Positions 26,387 to 37,108 of a DNA stretch of 64,000 nt are shown in pieces. Below the pieces are notes generated by a model. It was given only the letters and a program-made list of their open reading frames with translations. It searched no databases and had not been told where the DNA came from. The DNA is from Todiramphus chloris collaris (lineage: Eukaryota > Chordata > Aves > Coraciiformes > Alcedinidae), in the NCBI GenBank assembly GCA_025345505.1, contig JANVCC010000018.1:4077749-4141748 (forward strand), written 5' to 3'. Position 1 is the stretch's first letter. Every line of letters starts with the position of its first letter. The position numbers and the translations under genes are program-made.

Positions 26387-26410
26387 GTTTCAGACTAAAC
26401 TGTCTGAAAC
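26387..26410. repeat. Short inverted repeat, 9-bp arms
   Basis: 'gtttcagac' (26387-26395) and 'gtctgaaac' (26402-26410) are perfect reverse complements with the 6-nt spacer 'taaact'. A second, overlapping pairing 'aaactg'/'cagttt' shares the right arm. Confidence 0.8.
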
Positions 26411-29400
26411 AGTTTATCAAAGTTTATGGGAAGAGAATGTTTTTATGGTTAAATTATGACTTGTTTGAAAACTGGGTAAGAACCATAGGCTTCCTCAAAA
26501 GGAGACCATCAGTGAATTGTCACTGCTGCCCAGTTTTCTGAGAAGGCAAGGTAGCAGGTGTATAGGCAACTTAAAACATATGTGACTTGGTACAGAAAGG
26601 TAGCTTTTTGGTGCACCTACAGGAGAAGTCATGAGAAGAAAAAGGGAAAAATGATCAAATCAATGTTAAGTTTAATATGTACTTTCTCTGCCTGAATATT
26701 TTTCACTTTTCTATGGAACCCATCACTAAACCACAAAAATACACTGATACTTTTAGATGCAGCCACACCAATTTTTTCATATATTATTTTAAATAATGAA
26801 AGATTTTCCCTTAACACACAGCAAAGTCACAGGTATAAGAGTTAGAGAGTAAATTTTACTCTGTCAATTGTCATCTTTGTCAGGAAGAGGTTACACTCTT
26901 GGATCGTTCTACTTATTCACCATTCTGAGATAAAAGACTGTTTGTGCCAGCTTTTTGTGTAAGCTATTTTCTGTCCTCCCAAGGACTGTGCTACCATCAG
27001 CACTCCTATCAGGTAGAACTCGTGGCTTGAAGATAAAGGAACACAGAAATAAAAAGCGTTGACATCTCCCACAATTATATAAATACCAATTTAAGGGTTT
27101 CTGCTGCTATCACTGTTTTTGTTGGCCAGTGACACTTAGAGACACAAAAGGGTTGTATTTGCCAAAACTAGAGCACTTAAATTTTAAGAAAACAAAGTTT
27201 GCAATGCTTCAAGAAATAAAATATGTTTTGCCAAGTTTTCCAGTCATGGTGTACTATTTTCAAAGTAAAGTTGTTTTGAGTGATAGTAACACCTTTGCCT
27301 TTCATTACTGTTTTCGTTTGCAGTAGAAGAGGAATGGAAGATGTTGACAAAGATGGAGAACTTCAGTATTGACAATTATCTATTAATAAAAAAATTGCAG
27401 TATTAGAAACTCAAGACTTCTGAACACTAGGTGTCAGTGTAAGAAATGGAAAAATATCAAAAACCTGTTGTTTCCAATCAGGTGGATTATCTGAGAAACC
27501 AGAACCAGCTGTGACCACATTTCCTTGTAACTGCATAACACTGTTAACAAGGCAATCTTCCTAAAAAACAGTTATTCTGAAACTATCAGGTCTGCTTGAA
27601 ATCAGATAAGGTGATTTAAAAACTACAATGAATTTGCTCTGTTAAACACTCTGAGATGACCTTTAAGGTTTATGAGTTACATTTAAAGACCATGCAGAAT
27701 TTTACACAACTCTTCCTTCACCACAGATATCCACAAATCAGTTTGTGTCTTTCAAACTTTGAAGGTTACAGTTTTGTTTGACAGAATGAAGGAAAAATGA
27801 AGTAACAAAAAACCCCACAGCTAATACCAAAAGTCACAGAGGGAAGATGTCTCTCGCTTTGCTTGAGAATACAGATCTTAAATGGATGGCCAGAATGTTA
27901 AATAACTTCTTCAGGACATGAAGAGACATCCTTGAAGTGCCCATTTATCTCCCCTGACACAAAAGATGACCTGGCATCATTATCCGAGGTATAGAAAAAT
28001 ACATTTGTTTGCCTTTATGTTTTTTCAGGTGAATCCACTCAGGATCTCAGAGGAAAAGCAGAAAGAATGTTACCCTCCACCAAGCACTGACAGTTAACTT
28101 ATCCGGAGAATTATTTGAAACAGAAGTAAGACGATAAAAATAATAATTAAACCCCTATTGTTTATTGGATTCTGGAGCTGATTTCAAAGATACAGTTACG
28201 TTTTGGGAAGGTAACTTGAGGTCCATCTTCCTAAACAAATATCCACGTGTTGCACATTTATAAATTTCAGAATCTTTTCATGTAGATTACTAGTTGCTGC
28301 CAGAATCGTACTACTAGATGAGATAGGTCTTTGCATGCAGATATGGGCTTTACACCCACGGTCATGTACTTGAAATACTCAATTTGCATCATACAAACAA
28401 GTTAAAGAAGGAATGAAACCCTGAATATCAGTTTTCCATTTGACATTTAAAGCTTAGGATGCAATCATGATTTTTCACAGACAGAAAGATTGTTCCTTCA
28501 TTTCAGCCCAGCTAAATGATTTGAGACATTTTTTAGGCTACGACAAAAACACTCTTGGCAAAAGCCTTTTCAGTCATAAATGCTTTCAATAAAGGAGATC
28601 AAAGAGTAAAACCATTGACAAAATATTTATTTACCAGAGTGCATCATATTGTGCAATAAAAATCTAATCTAATGATGACTCTTTAACTTTTTAACTTTTT
28701 CATTTGCTCTTTTCTGAAGAGCTAGCCACTTAAAGTTTCATAAGGCTCCATCAAAATAATAACTGACATCAATATAAGTAGCAATCACACCCTGTACACA
28801 CTGTATTTGTACACTGAATGTCTCAGCTCAGCTCATCCAAGACTTCAGTAGCTATTAATCTATGTTATACTAACAGTATATATAAAAATTAAATAGAGGG
28901 TGTAGTTTTATTTTGGAAACTCAGGCTGGGATCAATTTATCAGTTGATTCATAAAAGCTCCAGAAGTCAAGGTAATTGAGTAAAAGATGCCATAGATTCC
29001 AAAGCACCCACCTGTAAAACGTCATACATACTTAATTCCTCTTGCTCAACAGCCTAAACACGCTAATAGCTGGGGTAAACATGTTAAACATTTGACATAT
29101 TAAGGATGGAAAAAACAGACCTGTACATATAGACGCCTATATAGACATACATGTACAACACATATAAATCTATGTCATTGCTATAAAAGGCCCAAAGACT
29201 AATATAGAAAATCAGGAAATACTATGATTATAGCTGCTTTCACTACCTTCATTCCTTATATTTTATATGCCCTACAAGACAATCTTTAACCATTGATGAC
29301 ATTGCTTTTTCTATTTGATCTAATCAACAGTTTCAATTTTCTTATTCCCTATTGAACACATTGCTACAATTATGTAGGTATAATTGTTAATTTCCTTATG

Positions 29401-29826
29401 TTTATTTTTGTTTTTAGCATTCTTCATAACAGTATCTTAGTCTTTCCACTTTTTACATCAGTGAAGTCAATCACCACTGGATGCTAAGTAGCTTCTCTGC
29501 ATAACCAGGCAAAAAGCAGCAGCTCTGTCTCATAGCACATGTTGACTCTTCAGAAAGAGCCATGGGAAAGAAAACATCTGACCAGATTAAGTCCTTTCTC
29601 ATCTTAAGAGGAAGCACAGAGAGCGCCCAGAATCCATGACTCAAATGACTAAAATCTTTCCTGAAGTAGATTCTGTGCTTTGGAAGAAATATATCTAAAT
29701 ATGGTGAACAAGTAGCAGCTAATGTTAGAGTAGAAAACTCAGGACATCACTTTTCATAGAAATTACCAGTGAAGAAAAGGCAAGACTTCACCAAAAATCA
29801 GACAGAAGACGTCATTGTTTCCAATT

Positions 29827-29864
29827 CAGACATTCCATAAAATGTCTGTTTAAAAGACATTTTA
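29827..29864. repeat. Competing hairpins sharing one arm
   Basis: 'taaaatgtct' (29838-29847) pairs perfectly with 'agacatttta' (29855-29864) over 10 bp around a 7-nt loop. The same middle segment also pairs as 'aatgtctg' (29841-29848) with 'cagacatt' (29827-29834). The three-arm layout allows two mutually exclusive hairpins. No flanking stem long enough for a typical miRNA precursor is seen. Confidence 0.75.
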
Positions 29865-30327
29865 CAATACTCTAATACATTAAAGATGAAATGATATCCA
29901 TTTGCACAAGTTATCTAAAGTCAAGTGCTGGCTAATCAAGAAACAGTAGAAAATAATATATAAAAAAAAGAACAGTTATTTTTAACATGAAATTAAGAAA
30001 ACAGCATCTTGTGTCTGATGTGGGCCTTTCTAAACCAGTGTCATCTTCATCTGCAAATGACAGACACTGTCACTGAGATCGTTTGGTACAGGAATAATAG
30101 TATCTGCTCTCTATAGAATGGCAGCAAATGGGTTGAGTCTATTTAAATTCTTTCACCGTATAGAAAAAAAGAAATATACTCAGAATGAAAAAAAACTACT
30201 CTACACTATTCTGTGTATCGAACAAAAAAGTGTTTTTAAAATTACCCCCTTCCTTTTAGTGCCACACATAAATCTTTCAAAAAATTAAATAGAAATCATC
30301 CAAACTAATGCCAAAGATGTTACTTCC

Positions 30328-30440
30328 ATTAAAAAACCAAAACAAACAAAAACAACAAAAAAAAAATCAACCCAAACCAAACACAAATAAACAAACAAAC
30401 CTAAGCAAAAGAAAACAACCACAAAACACAAAAACCCTTT
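30328..30440. repeat. A/C-rich low-complexity tract
   Basis: Over 100 bp of irregular 'aaacaaac'-type sequence. About 0.9 kb downstream (31319-31419) lies a T/G-rich tract of roughly complementary composition, so the two bracket the 30.5-31.3 kb block. Confidence 0.85.
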
Positions 30441-30607
30441 ACTCCTACCATGGCAATAACATAATCTAAATATTGACCACATTTAGATGATGTTAATTTT
30501 TTCCTGTGCGTTGACAACAGTTTGCTAGAGATAAAGCCCCTTCTCTTCTTTTCCATCATACATGGGGAAGGCTAACACACACACACAGCTGGCACCCAGG
30601 GAATTTT

Positions 30608-30928
30608 TTATATCACAGACTTGTCCCCATGTGACTTCTTCCAGGGTAGGTGTGCCATGCGTTCGCTGCAAATGTATGCGGGTTCTTTAATTGACTCTAC
30701 AGTAGGAGCAAAATGACTAGTGGAAGGATTTTTCTTTCCCAGATGGTTTTTGTGAACGCCTTTATCCCATTCATGTAAACACACGACATGTTCCGGTTTG
30801 CCGAGCCATATATACACCCTATGACTTAGTACAAAGTCTGAATGTTTAGTTAGCCAGTAGATTGTTTCCATCCTGTGATTCATTAGGTCCCCATGGTACC
30901 CTCGACTTCCTTTATTTTGTACAATCAC
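30608..30928 (-). other. Unassigned open frame of about 107 codons
   Basis: The frame is open from just after a TAA at about 30932 to the stop at 30608. It has no ATG at its beginning (GTG at 30928); the first ATG is 15 codons in, leaving about 92 codons. The translation has ordinary protein-like composition (several W, H, C) with segments such as 'LSHRVYIWLGKPEHVVCLHE' and 'EPAYICSERMAHLPWKK'. I recognise no family. The stretch has about 8 CpGs in 360 bp, against near zero around it, and TATA-like strings on the minus strand near 30610 and 30810. It could be part of an endogenous retroelement or its LTR, a decayed exon, or chance. Confidence 0.3.
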
Positions 30929-31155
30929 AAATTATATTAGTTTGTCTTATTTTGATAACCCCTCTAATTAATGTCCTGCACAGGAAACTTTATTACTGTT
31001 TTAAAACAGACTCATAAAACAAGGACTTTTCCTGTTACTAGGGTGGCATGAGTGACAGTTGCATATAACATGGGATCAAGAGTGAACAGTGTTTTGTACT
31101 GTTTGTTTTTATCAGTGAGCAATTTCTGTTAATGAACGAACTAGCTTCAAATCTT

Positions 31156-31173
31156 CCCCCCCCCTTTTTTTTT
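31156..31173. repeat. C9T9 homopolymer pair
   Basis: Nine C followed by nine T. Simple sequence. Confidence 0.85.
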
Positions 31174-31318
31174 AAAGGAATGTCAGAAATTCTACAAATT
31201 ACGTATATAAAGGTTACAAGTCTTAACAGTTCAAAAACTCAGTAAACAAACCTGGAACTATATGATTTCAGAACAGCACAGAGGGTACATATCCAACTTG
31301 TGAATGAATGATGAGTAT

Positions 31319-31419
31319 GATTTAGTTGTGGATTTTTGTTGTTTTTTTGTTTGGTTTTGGGTTTTTTTGTTGTTTTTTTCTGTTTGCGTGTTTTTTGGTG
31401 GTGGTGGTTTTTTTAAAGG
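31319..31419. repeat. T/G-rich low-complexity tract
   Basis: T runs separated by G or GG, including 'ggtggtggtgg'. The 87-codon frame over 31304-31567 is a by-product of this composition. Confidence 0.85.
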
Positions 31420-31930
31420 CTGTAAACCAAGAAAGCTCTATCTTTGTTTCTGTTTAGATTTTCATTTTTCTTACTCCCCTCTCCCATTTCCACTGCCTTT
31501 TTCTCTAGATAGGCAAGTGAAGGTGAGTTTTTCTTCCTCCTACTCCTTTCTTTTTAAACTGCAATAAAATGGTTAACAGCTGCAGAAAGAAAGCTTGGAA
31601 GCAACAAAACACACCATATTCATCCAGAAAATGTACAGTCCTTTGAAAATACAAAATTCATGCTGTACTTAAGTACTCATCATTTCCTATCAGTAAACCT
31701 ATCGTTACGCTTGTCTCTATTTCCACCATTCCTTTTCCTCATTGTGGCAAATGACCACCCAATCTTTATTTAAGCCCCTACCATAACAAAACAATCTAAC
31801 CCACAGGATAGATTTACTATGGACTTACTCAGGAGTTGACATACTGTTCAATCTCTGCATCTCACTGCAAGTGTTCTATCTATGAATTACTGCCACAATT
31901 TAAAATAGTCTCCACGTTAACAGTATAGGT

Positions 31931-32100
31931 TATCACAGAATCACTATGATTGGAAAAGAACTCTAGGATCATCAAGTCCAATCATTATCTAACTCTACCA
32001 GTGCCACTACTACACCATATCCATAAGCTAGACTGTATCTAGACAACTTTTAAATACACCCATGGGTGGTGATTCAACCGCTTCCCTGGGCAGCCTGTTG
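31931..32100 (-). mobile_element. CR1 LINE 3' fragment, 170 bp
   Basis: The plus strand reads 'atcacagaatcactatgatt', 'ggatcatcaagtccaatc', 'ccagtgccactactacacca', 'cttttaaatacacccatggg', 'tggtgattcaaccgcttccc' and 'tgggcagcctgtt', the antisense of a CR1 3' end. Similarity stops at 32100. The 'cagtgccact..cacc..t' segment marks it as a different CR1 subtype from the copies at 19.7 and 46.9 kb. Confidence 0.9.
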
Positions 32101-35100
32101 TGGTATTCACCTCCTGATGTGTGTTCTGTGTTTTGGTTGAGACCAAAGGGCTGATTCTGAATTAACTATATTATCTGTGTAAGAGACAATTCATCTCCAA
32201 TAGTAACAAACCAGAAAAAAAAAAATTGTCTATGTGTATACACAAGGTGTTCATATATGGATTTATGTAACATGAGACCTAAAACAAAAGAATGAGTAGA
32301 ATGTTCTTAAGTGCTAAGTAGCAGCATAAGTTTTATGAAATTAAATTCTTCCATAGGAAGATAAAAGTAAGTGATCATAAAAATCCCAATAGATATCATG
32401 TACAACACGGTTCTGGGCAATTCATGTTCCTTTAAGTTAATGCTACTACATTCTACAAAAGCCAACAGAGTGGGTTTGACTTAAATCATTTGACATCAAT
32501 TGAATAGATCAGAATCCATCTTCTAGCAGACACACATCAGTTGACAGGGAGCAAACCACAACTCTTTTAACATGAATTCTATCATTCAAGACAGTCTCCG
32601 CAATGACTTCTGACACTTTACAAAGTATTCCAGCAGATAAACCATTTAAAGGATGCAGTCCAAGGCTGTTGAGATGTGCTGTGGCCTTCCCTCTGAGCAG
32701 CTAGTCTTTCATAGACAAGATAAGGTTACTTACCAGTAGGTAGGGACTTTTGTGCTCTGCTGCTTAGAAGCACATCTGTAGTTTTGGTGTGTGTACGTGT
32801 AATTTTTCGTATTCCCTCGCTGAACTCTGTTCTACTGCTAAAATGTCTTTCACCTCGTAAAAACAGAAGCCATTTGATATCTCAGAAACAAAAGGTAAAG
32901 GACTGAAGTTCACATCTAGTGTGAAACAATCAAATTCTGTGAAAGCAAGTCTCTGTACTACTACTACCACCACCATATTCATCATGCCTAGAGAGCAAAC
33001 TGCTGGTAGTTCATTCTGATATTAAATGCCCATTTGATACATTCTCAGCACAAGGAAGATAACCCTTTAACTGCCATTTTGATTTAAGTAGCATATCATG
33101 ATCTTAATGTCTATTAGCCTTTGAACATGACATCTGAAGCATGAACATGGAGCTATGGCCCTATCAAGAGAAAATACTAAGAATTCTTTAGTTTTTAATA
33201 TTAATCTAATAATACTATATTTTCTTATGATCCAGCTCAGCATGACAGAAATTCTGGACAGAGATGTTCATGGTGAGGAGAGAATTTCCCTCTTTCTTTA
33301 AACATTGTACGAAACAATTTCCAGATGCTTTTACATTCGTGTATATGCAAGAATTCAGCTATTTTAATGCCAAATCTCTCATTGGTAGTTTAATAACCAA
33401 GAAAAATTCCTCTTCCATTTCCCTTAGTTACAGCTTCTTTTTCTTGAAGAAGTGCTGAATAATATTGATTTGTCCTAACATAGGACCTTTGAGTTCTCTT
33501 TTGAAGAGTCTGAACAGATTGTAATACATCATTCTAAAAGATGATGCTTCATAATCTTACTGCACATGCCAATTGTACTGCATATGATGAAGGAATGAAT
33601 TAAAAGAGGCCTCATTCTATTTCAAATGGTAAGTAATTTAAAGGCTTGTCCCCTTCTGATTAACATCTTTTTGCATTCCCCATCAAACCCTTTCTGTAGG
33701 CACAATTTTCCTTTTAACAGACATCCATTACTTATGCTTAACCATAAAGAACAATATAGCCTGGATTGGATTCTCTAGTTTTAGCACACAAATAAATACA
33801 TGTTTACAGGTAATATGAAGGCATCTAAAAATATATAAAAATCAGTTACTAAACAAATACTATCAGCCAACAGTGAATTTGATTTCCAGTTAAAATTTGA
33901 ATTCATGGTTCTCTTCAAATGGATTATGCTTCAACAAAAAACTGTACAGAACTCTCTTATTCTAGGGTGGGGTTTTTTTGGTTTTATATTGTTTTATATG
34001 TAAATAACATAACATTTATTATCATTACAACACATGCAAAAATATTTCAAACTTATGCTAGCACTCTGACACAAATTGAATGGAATTTATCTCCCAGCTT
34101 TTATGCCTACCTCCTAGATATTCAAATCCCAGCAAGCCACCAAAGGATCTATTTATCAGTCAGCAGAGGAAAGAAAGTACTCGAAATTCATCTTATCTAA
34201 CCTGGAAACTAATTTTAGGATGATGTAAATCATGCTCTGGAGAGGCTAATTTCCTTTGACACGTTGGTATATACTTTTAGCAGAATTTAACTTAATGTAA
34301 GGTATTGTACCTATTCAAAACACACACAAAAAATGGATCATAAAATGTGATGCAGAGTTTTAAAAGTCTACTTCTCAGGAATTTGACTTGTTAGTGCAGT
34401 CATCTGCTACAGCAGCTGGACCTCATGAAGTATATAGTGGTTTGAAGCAGGGACCATATAAATCTGTCCAAACCAGACCCTGATTTAACAGAGTTCAGAT
34501 CAACTTTGAAAATAGGAAACTGGAACTATAAACCCACGAGATATCAAAAGTCAACCAATCAAAGGTAATCATGCTGGCAACTTATTTTTTAATTCAGAAG
34601 CTCAAACCTGGACTTAATCAACAAGTACAAGCTCTTCTTACATATGTTTACTATGAAAGATGTATGCAACATGCCAGCTTTATTGCAGGCATAAAAGTAA
34701 TTTCTACAGTTTAGTCTCGTACATGCATTATGGATGGCAAAATGGACATGAATTTTGAGAAGAAATCATTAAATTACATGACAACTGTGTAGTAAATTAA
34801 CATGAATAATATCAAAAAATTGGGGTAGTCAGCAATAAATTTACATCTGCAGTCAGCTTCAATTATAAAAATAGCTTTTTTTCCCTAGTACTGGAATTTA
34901 AGCCCACACGAACACCTACATCTAAAATGAAAATTCAATATAACTGCGTAGTAACAGCTCAAGAAGGATGTGCAGTTATTAAGGATGACAAATGTGCAAA
35001 AATCCCTATCAGAAGTCCGGAGCATGTAAAAAGCTCCTGATTTAAGAGTTCCGACATGTGAATGTCAGAGGTCAAAGCAATGAGCTATTAAAGATACTTT

Positions 35101-35119
35101 CACTTCCTCAGAAATAAAG

Positions 35120-35640
35120 TGCTGTCATGGGCTCGGAGGGGAAAGGTTAGAAAAGCTGTTTATCTGCCGCTCTGTTCCCATTCTTCCTTCTGTCAGGAAA
35201 TCGTACATGCTCTCACTCCCCACGCAGGGTTAACCCCGGGTCACGGTCATTCCCCAAGTAAGCGCCCGGCTTTGATTTCAGCTCGAAGACCACACGGCTG
35301 CAGGTTGCACATTCTCAAAACGCACGTTTTGGGGTAAAGCTCAGCTCGGTGAAATCTCGGCGGGATGCAAAAGCACAGACTCTTCACCACATTATTGCTA
35401 AAGGAAAAGCGAAGCCGCAGCCATCGGTTTGCATAAATTAAGGGGGTCATTAACAAAAAAGAAAATGTTATTTTGTAGTACTTAGGGCTAGAATACGAAT
35501 TACAAATACATGCCTGGAGCAGCGTGTTTAACCAGTGGGAAACCTGGTTAAACCTCCCAGAGGTTGTCCCTTCCCCAAGAGCCACAGGGCACGTTCGGGA
35601 CAGACCGACGGGAGCATAATAAGCAAAGAAACCACAGTGC
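35120..35640. promoter_or_regulatory. CpG-rich block, possible promoter or enhancer
   Basis: I count 24 CpG dinucleotides by eye between 35131 and 35640, while most 60-bp lines elsewhere have none or one. GC is visibly higher than in the flanks. Motif-like strings include 'gggttaacc' (HNF1-like), 'gggtcacggtca' at 35238-35249 (two nuclear-receptor half-sites, no spacer), 'tttgcataaat' (octamer-like) and the GRHL-like 'aacctggtt'. 'caagtaagc' at 35254 resembles a splice donor. This may be a CpG-island promoter with a first exon, a conserved enhancer, or a young insertion whose CpGs have not decayed. Confidence 0.35.
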
Positions 35641-35693
35641 AAAGAGCCAGGAGACTGCAGAGACAGGAATATACTGCTGGGCTTCAGAGGCAT
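35247..35693 (-). other. Longest open frame of the window, 148 codons from ATG, unassigned
   Basis: From an ATG at 35691-35693 the frame runs 148 codons to a stop at 35247; without an ATG it is open back to at least 35825 (192 codons). I recognise no domain, signal peptide or repeat. Composition is mixed, with stretches such as 'NRWLRLRFSFSNNVVKSLCF'. It overlaps the CpG-rich block, where the raised GC alone lowers stop-codon frequency, so chance is a serious alternative. A plus-strand frame also stays open over 35535-35975. Codon constraint across species would decide it. Confidence 0.2.
35526..35553. repeat. Perfect 10-bp inverted repeat
   Basis: 'gtttaaccag' (35526-35535) and 'ctggttaaac' (35544-35553) are exact reverse complements around 'tgggaaac'. 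The arms include AACCAG/CTGGTT, similar to Grainyhead-type sites, so this may be a protein-binding palindrome or a small hairpin. Confidence 0.8.
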
Positions 35694-35835
35694 GAGCAGA
35701 AAGAAACTACCCAGAGCTGGAAGGGACCCCAAAGCATTTGCTGTGATCCAGGAAGCCACCGAACTTTTGCTGGATTGAGTGCAAAGCTGAAGGAAAGCAC
35801 CTGTTTGCAGGCAAACAGTGGGCAAGAGGAGGTTT

Positions 35836-35955
35836 ATTTATATTATATTTTTATAAAGAATATTTATATATTATATATTATAAAATATTATATGCATAAA
35901 TATATAAAATATATATATTATACATTAAAACATACACACACATATTTTTATAATA
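35836..35955. repeat. AT-only low-complexity region
   Basis: About 120 bp of alternating T/A-rich sequence with 'atatat' cores and a short 'acacacaca' near 35932-35941, immediately next to the CpG-rich block. Confidence 0.85.
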
Positions 35956-36160
35956 TGTGGTCTGCCCCATTCTGAATTTTCTCACTTTACAAGTTTTTAA
36001 TTCTAGTTAATGTTGTAACAGAATGTAGCTTGAAACTTAAAAATCTATCTGATGGCTGAAAGGGCTCATTATAGAGAAAAGATCTAGGAACTTGCAGGTC
36101 AAAGCTCTAGATGATCCAGGGACTCATCACATGTAAATATTAGTTATAATATGTATAAGT

Positions 36161-36197
36161 AATGTATATTATTTATAAATAATGTATATTATTTATA
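36161..36197. repeat. Two-copy 20-bp period AT repeat
   Basis: 'aatgtatattatttata' at 36161-36177 recurs unchanged at 36181-36197. Confidence 0.85.
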
Positions 36198-37084
36198 TAC
36201 ATTAGTTCCATATAATGTCCATACCCAAACATGCTGGTAATTTCACTTGAAGAATCACTACAATAATAAAAAGTATGTTATGCTTCCCAAGATACAAGTG
36301 ATGTATCAGTGGGTATCTTTCTGTAAAAAATGCCAGATAGCAGATTTGTGCCATGGTGTAATTACCATTATTAAATTCTTAAGAGGTGTTGTTGAACTTT
36401 AATTAAAAACTATGTAAATGTTCAAATTTAGAGCTGGGATTTGAAACAGCCTCATTTATACAACACTTTCGTTGGCCTTCAATATTCTATATTTCTGCAT
36501 ATTTTTGACAGAAATCAAAACATGAAATAGTAAGAATATTAGAACATAAATATCAAGTAAGTAATGCATTAAGATAAATGCTAGAACATAAAGAAAGTAG
36601 CAATGAAGCCTTCAGATGACTAGGCAGTTGGGTTTTTTTAACAACTTGAAGTTTTTAGCAAAAACTTATGTCAGTTTTATACCCAAGGTTAGGTGGGGTT
36701 GCAGATTCCACACATATACAGTATATAACCATAAAGTGCACACACTTTATCTTCAAGCCTAACAGTGATTTCTACAGATTATTGAGGCCCCAACATCACC
36801 CTCAGTTTCTGTGTTTTCGTTGTTTCTAAAATCCGTAACAATCTGTTATTAGTCATCTGATCATGAAAATGTCTTATTGTTTCAAGAAGTTTTAGGGTGA
36901 GGATTACTTTATCAGTTGTGTTCTTACCAAATTTATCAGCTGAGTGTGGACGATGTCTTCCACAAGTATTGCAGTTTCATGGAGTGGTCTGCGAGCATCT
37001 CCTAAAGAAAACCTGAAAGAAATACGTTTAGTGCAGTGTTGTGAAAATCAGTTTAAAGGAAACCAAGTAGGTGGTCTCCAGAAG

Positions 37085-37108
37085 AAAAAAAAAAAAAAAA
37101 AAAAAAAA
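37085..37108. repeat. Poly-A run (24 A)
   Basis: 24 consecutive A. No AATAAA signal or coding-like sequence precedes it on the plus strand, so a processed retrocopy is not supported. Confidence 0.9.

Larger units (their letters stand above)
20312..31930. other. AT-rich mostly unique sequence
   Basis: No host gene is supported across this stretch. Items listed separately are a palindrome at 20960, a hairpin at 21229, a poly-A/poly-G tract at 22261, a CR1 scrap at 22626, a pyrimidine-rich kilobase at 24560-25592, hairpins at 26387 and 29827, an A/C-rich tract at 30328 and an orphan open frame at 30608-30928. The remainder is CpG-poor with short, unrecognisable frames. Confidence 0.5.

Noticed and set aside
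27652..27667. 'agatgacctttaaggt', identical to part of a CR1 3' end
   Set aside because: Only 16 bp match and neither flank continues the CR1 pattern, so it may be chance.
31304..31567. 87-codon frame in T/G-rich sequence
   Set aside because: Low-complexity translation (F, V, G) caused by the simple tract.
35713..35736. 'gagctggaagggacccc', similar to the antisense CR1 3' end
   Set aside because: The match is short, with no octamer to its left and no CR1 continuation to its right.
35535..35975. 146-codon plus-strand frame through the CpG block into AT-only DNA
   Set aside because: It starts at GTG and its C-terminal third is low-complexity I/Y/K from the AT tract; not gene-like.
37085..37108. 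Poly-A as the tail of a processed pseudogene
   Set aside because: There is no AATAAA, no coding similarity upstream and no target-site duplication seen.
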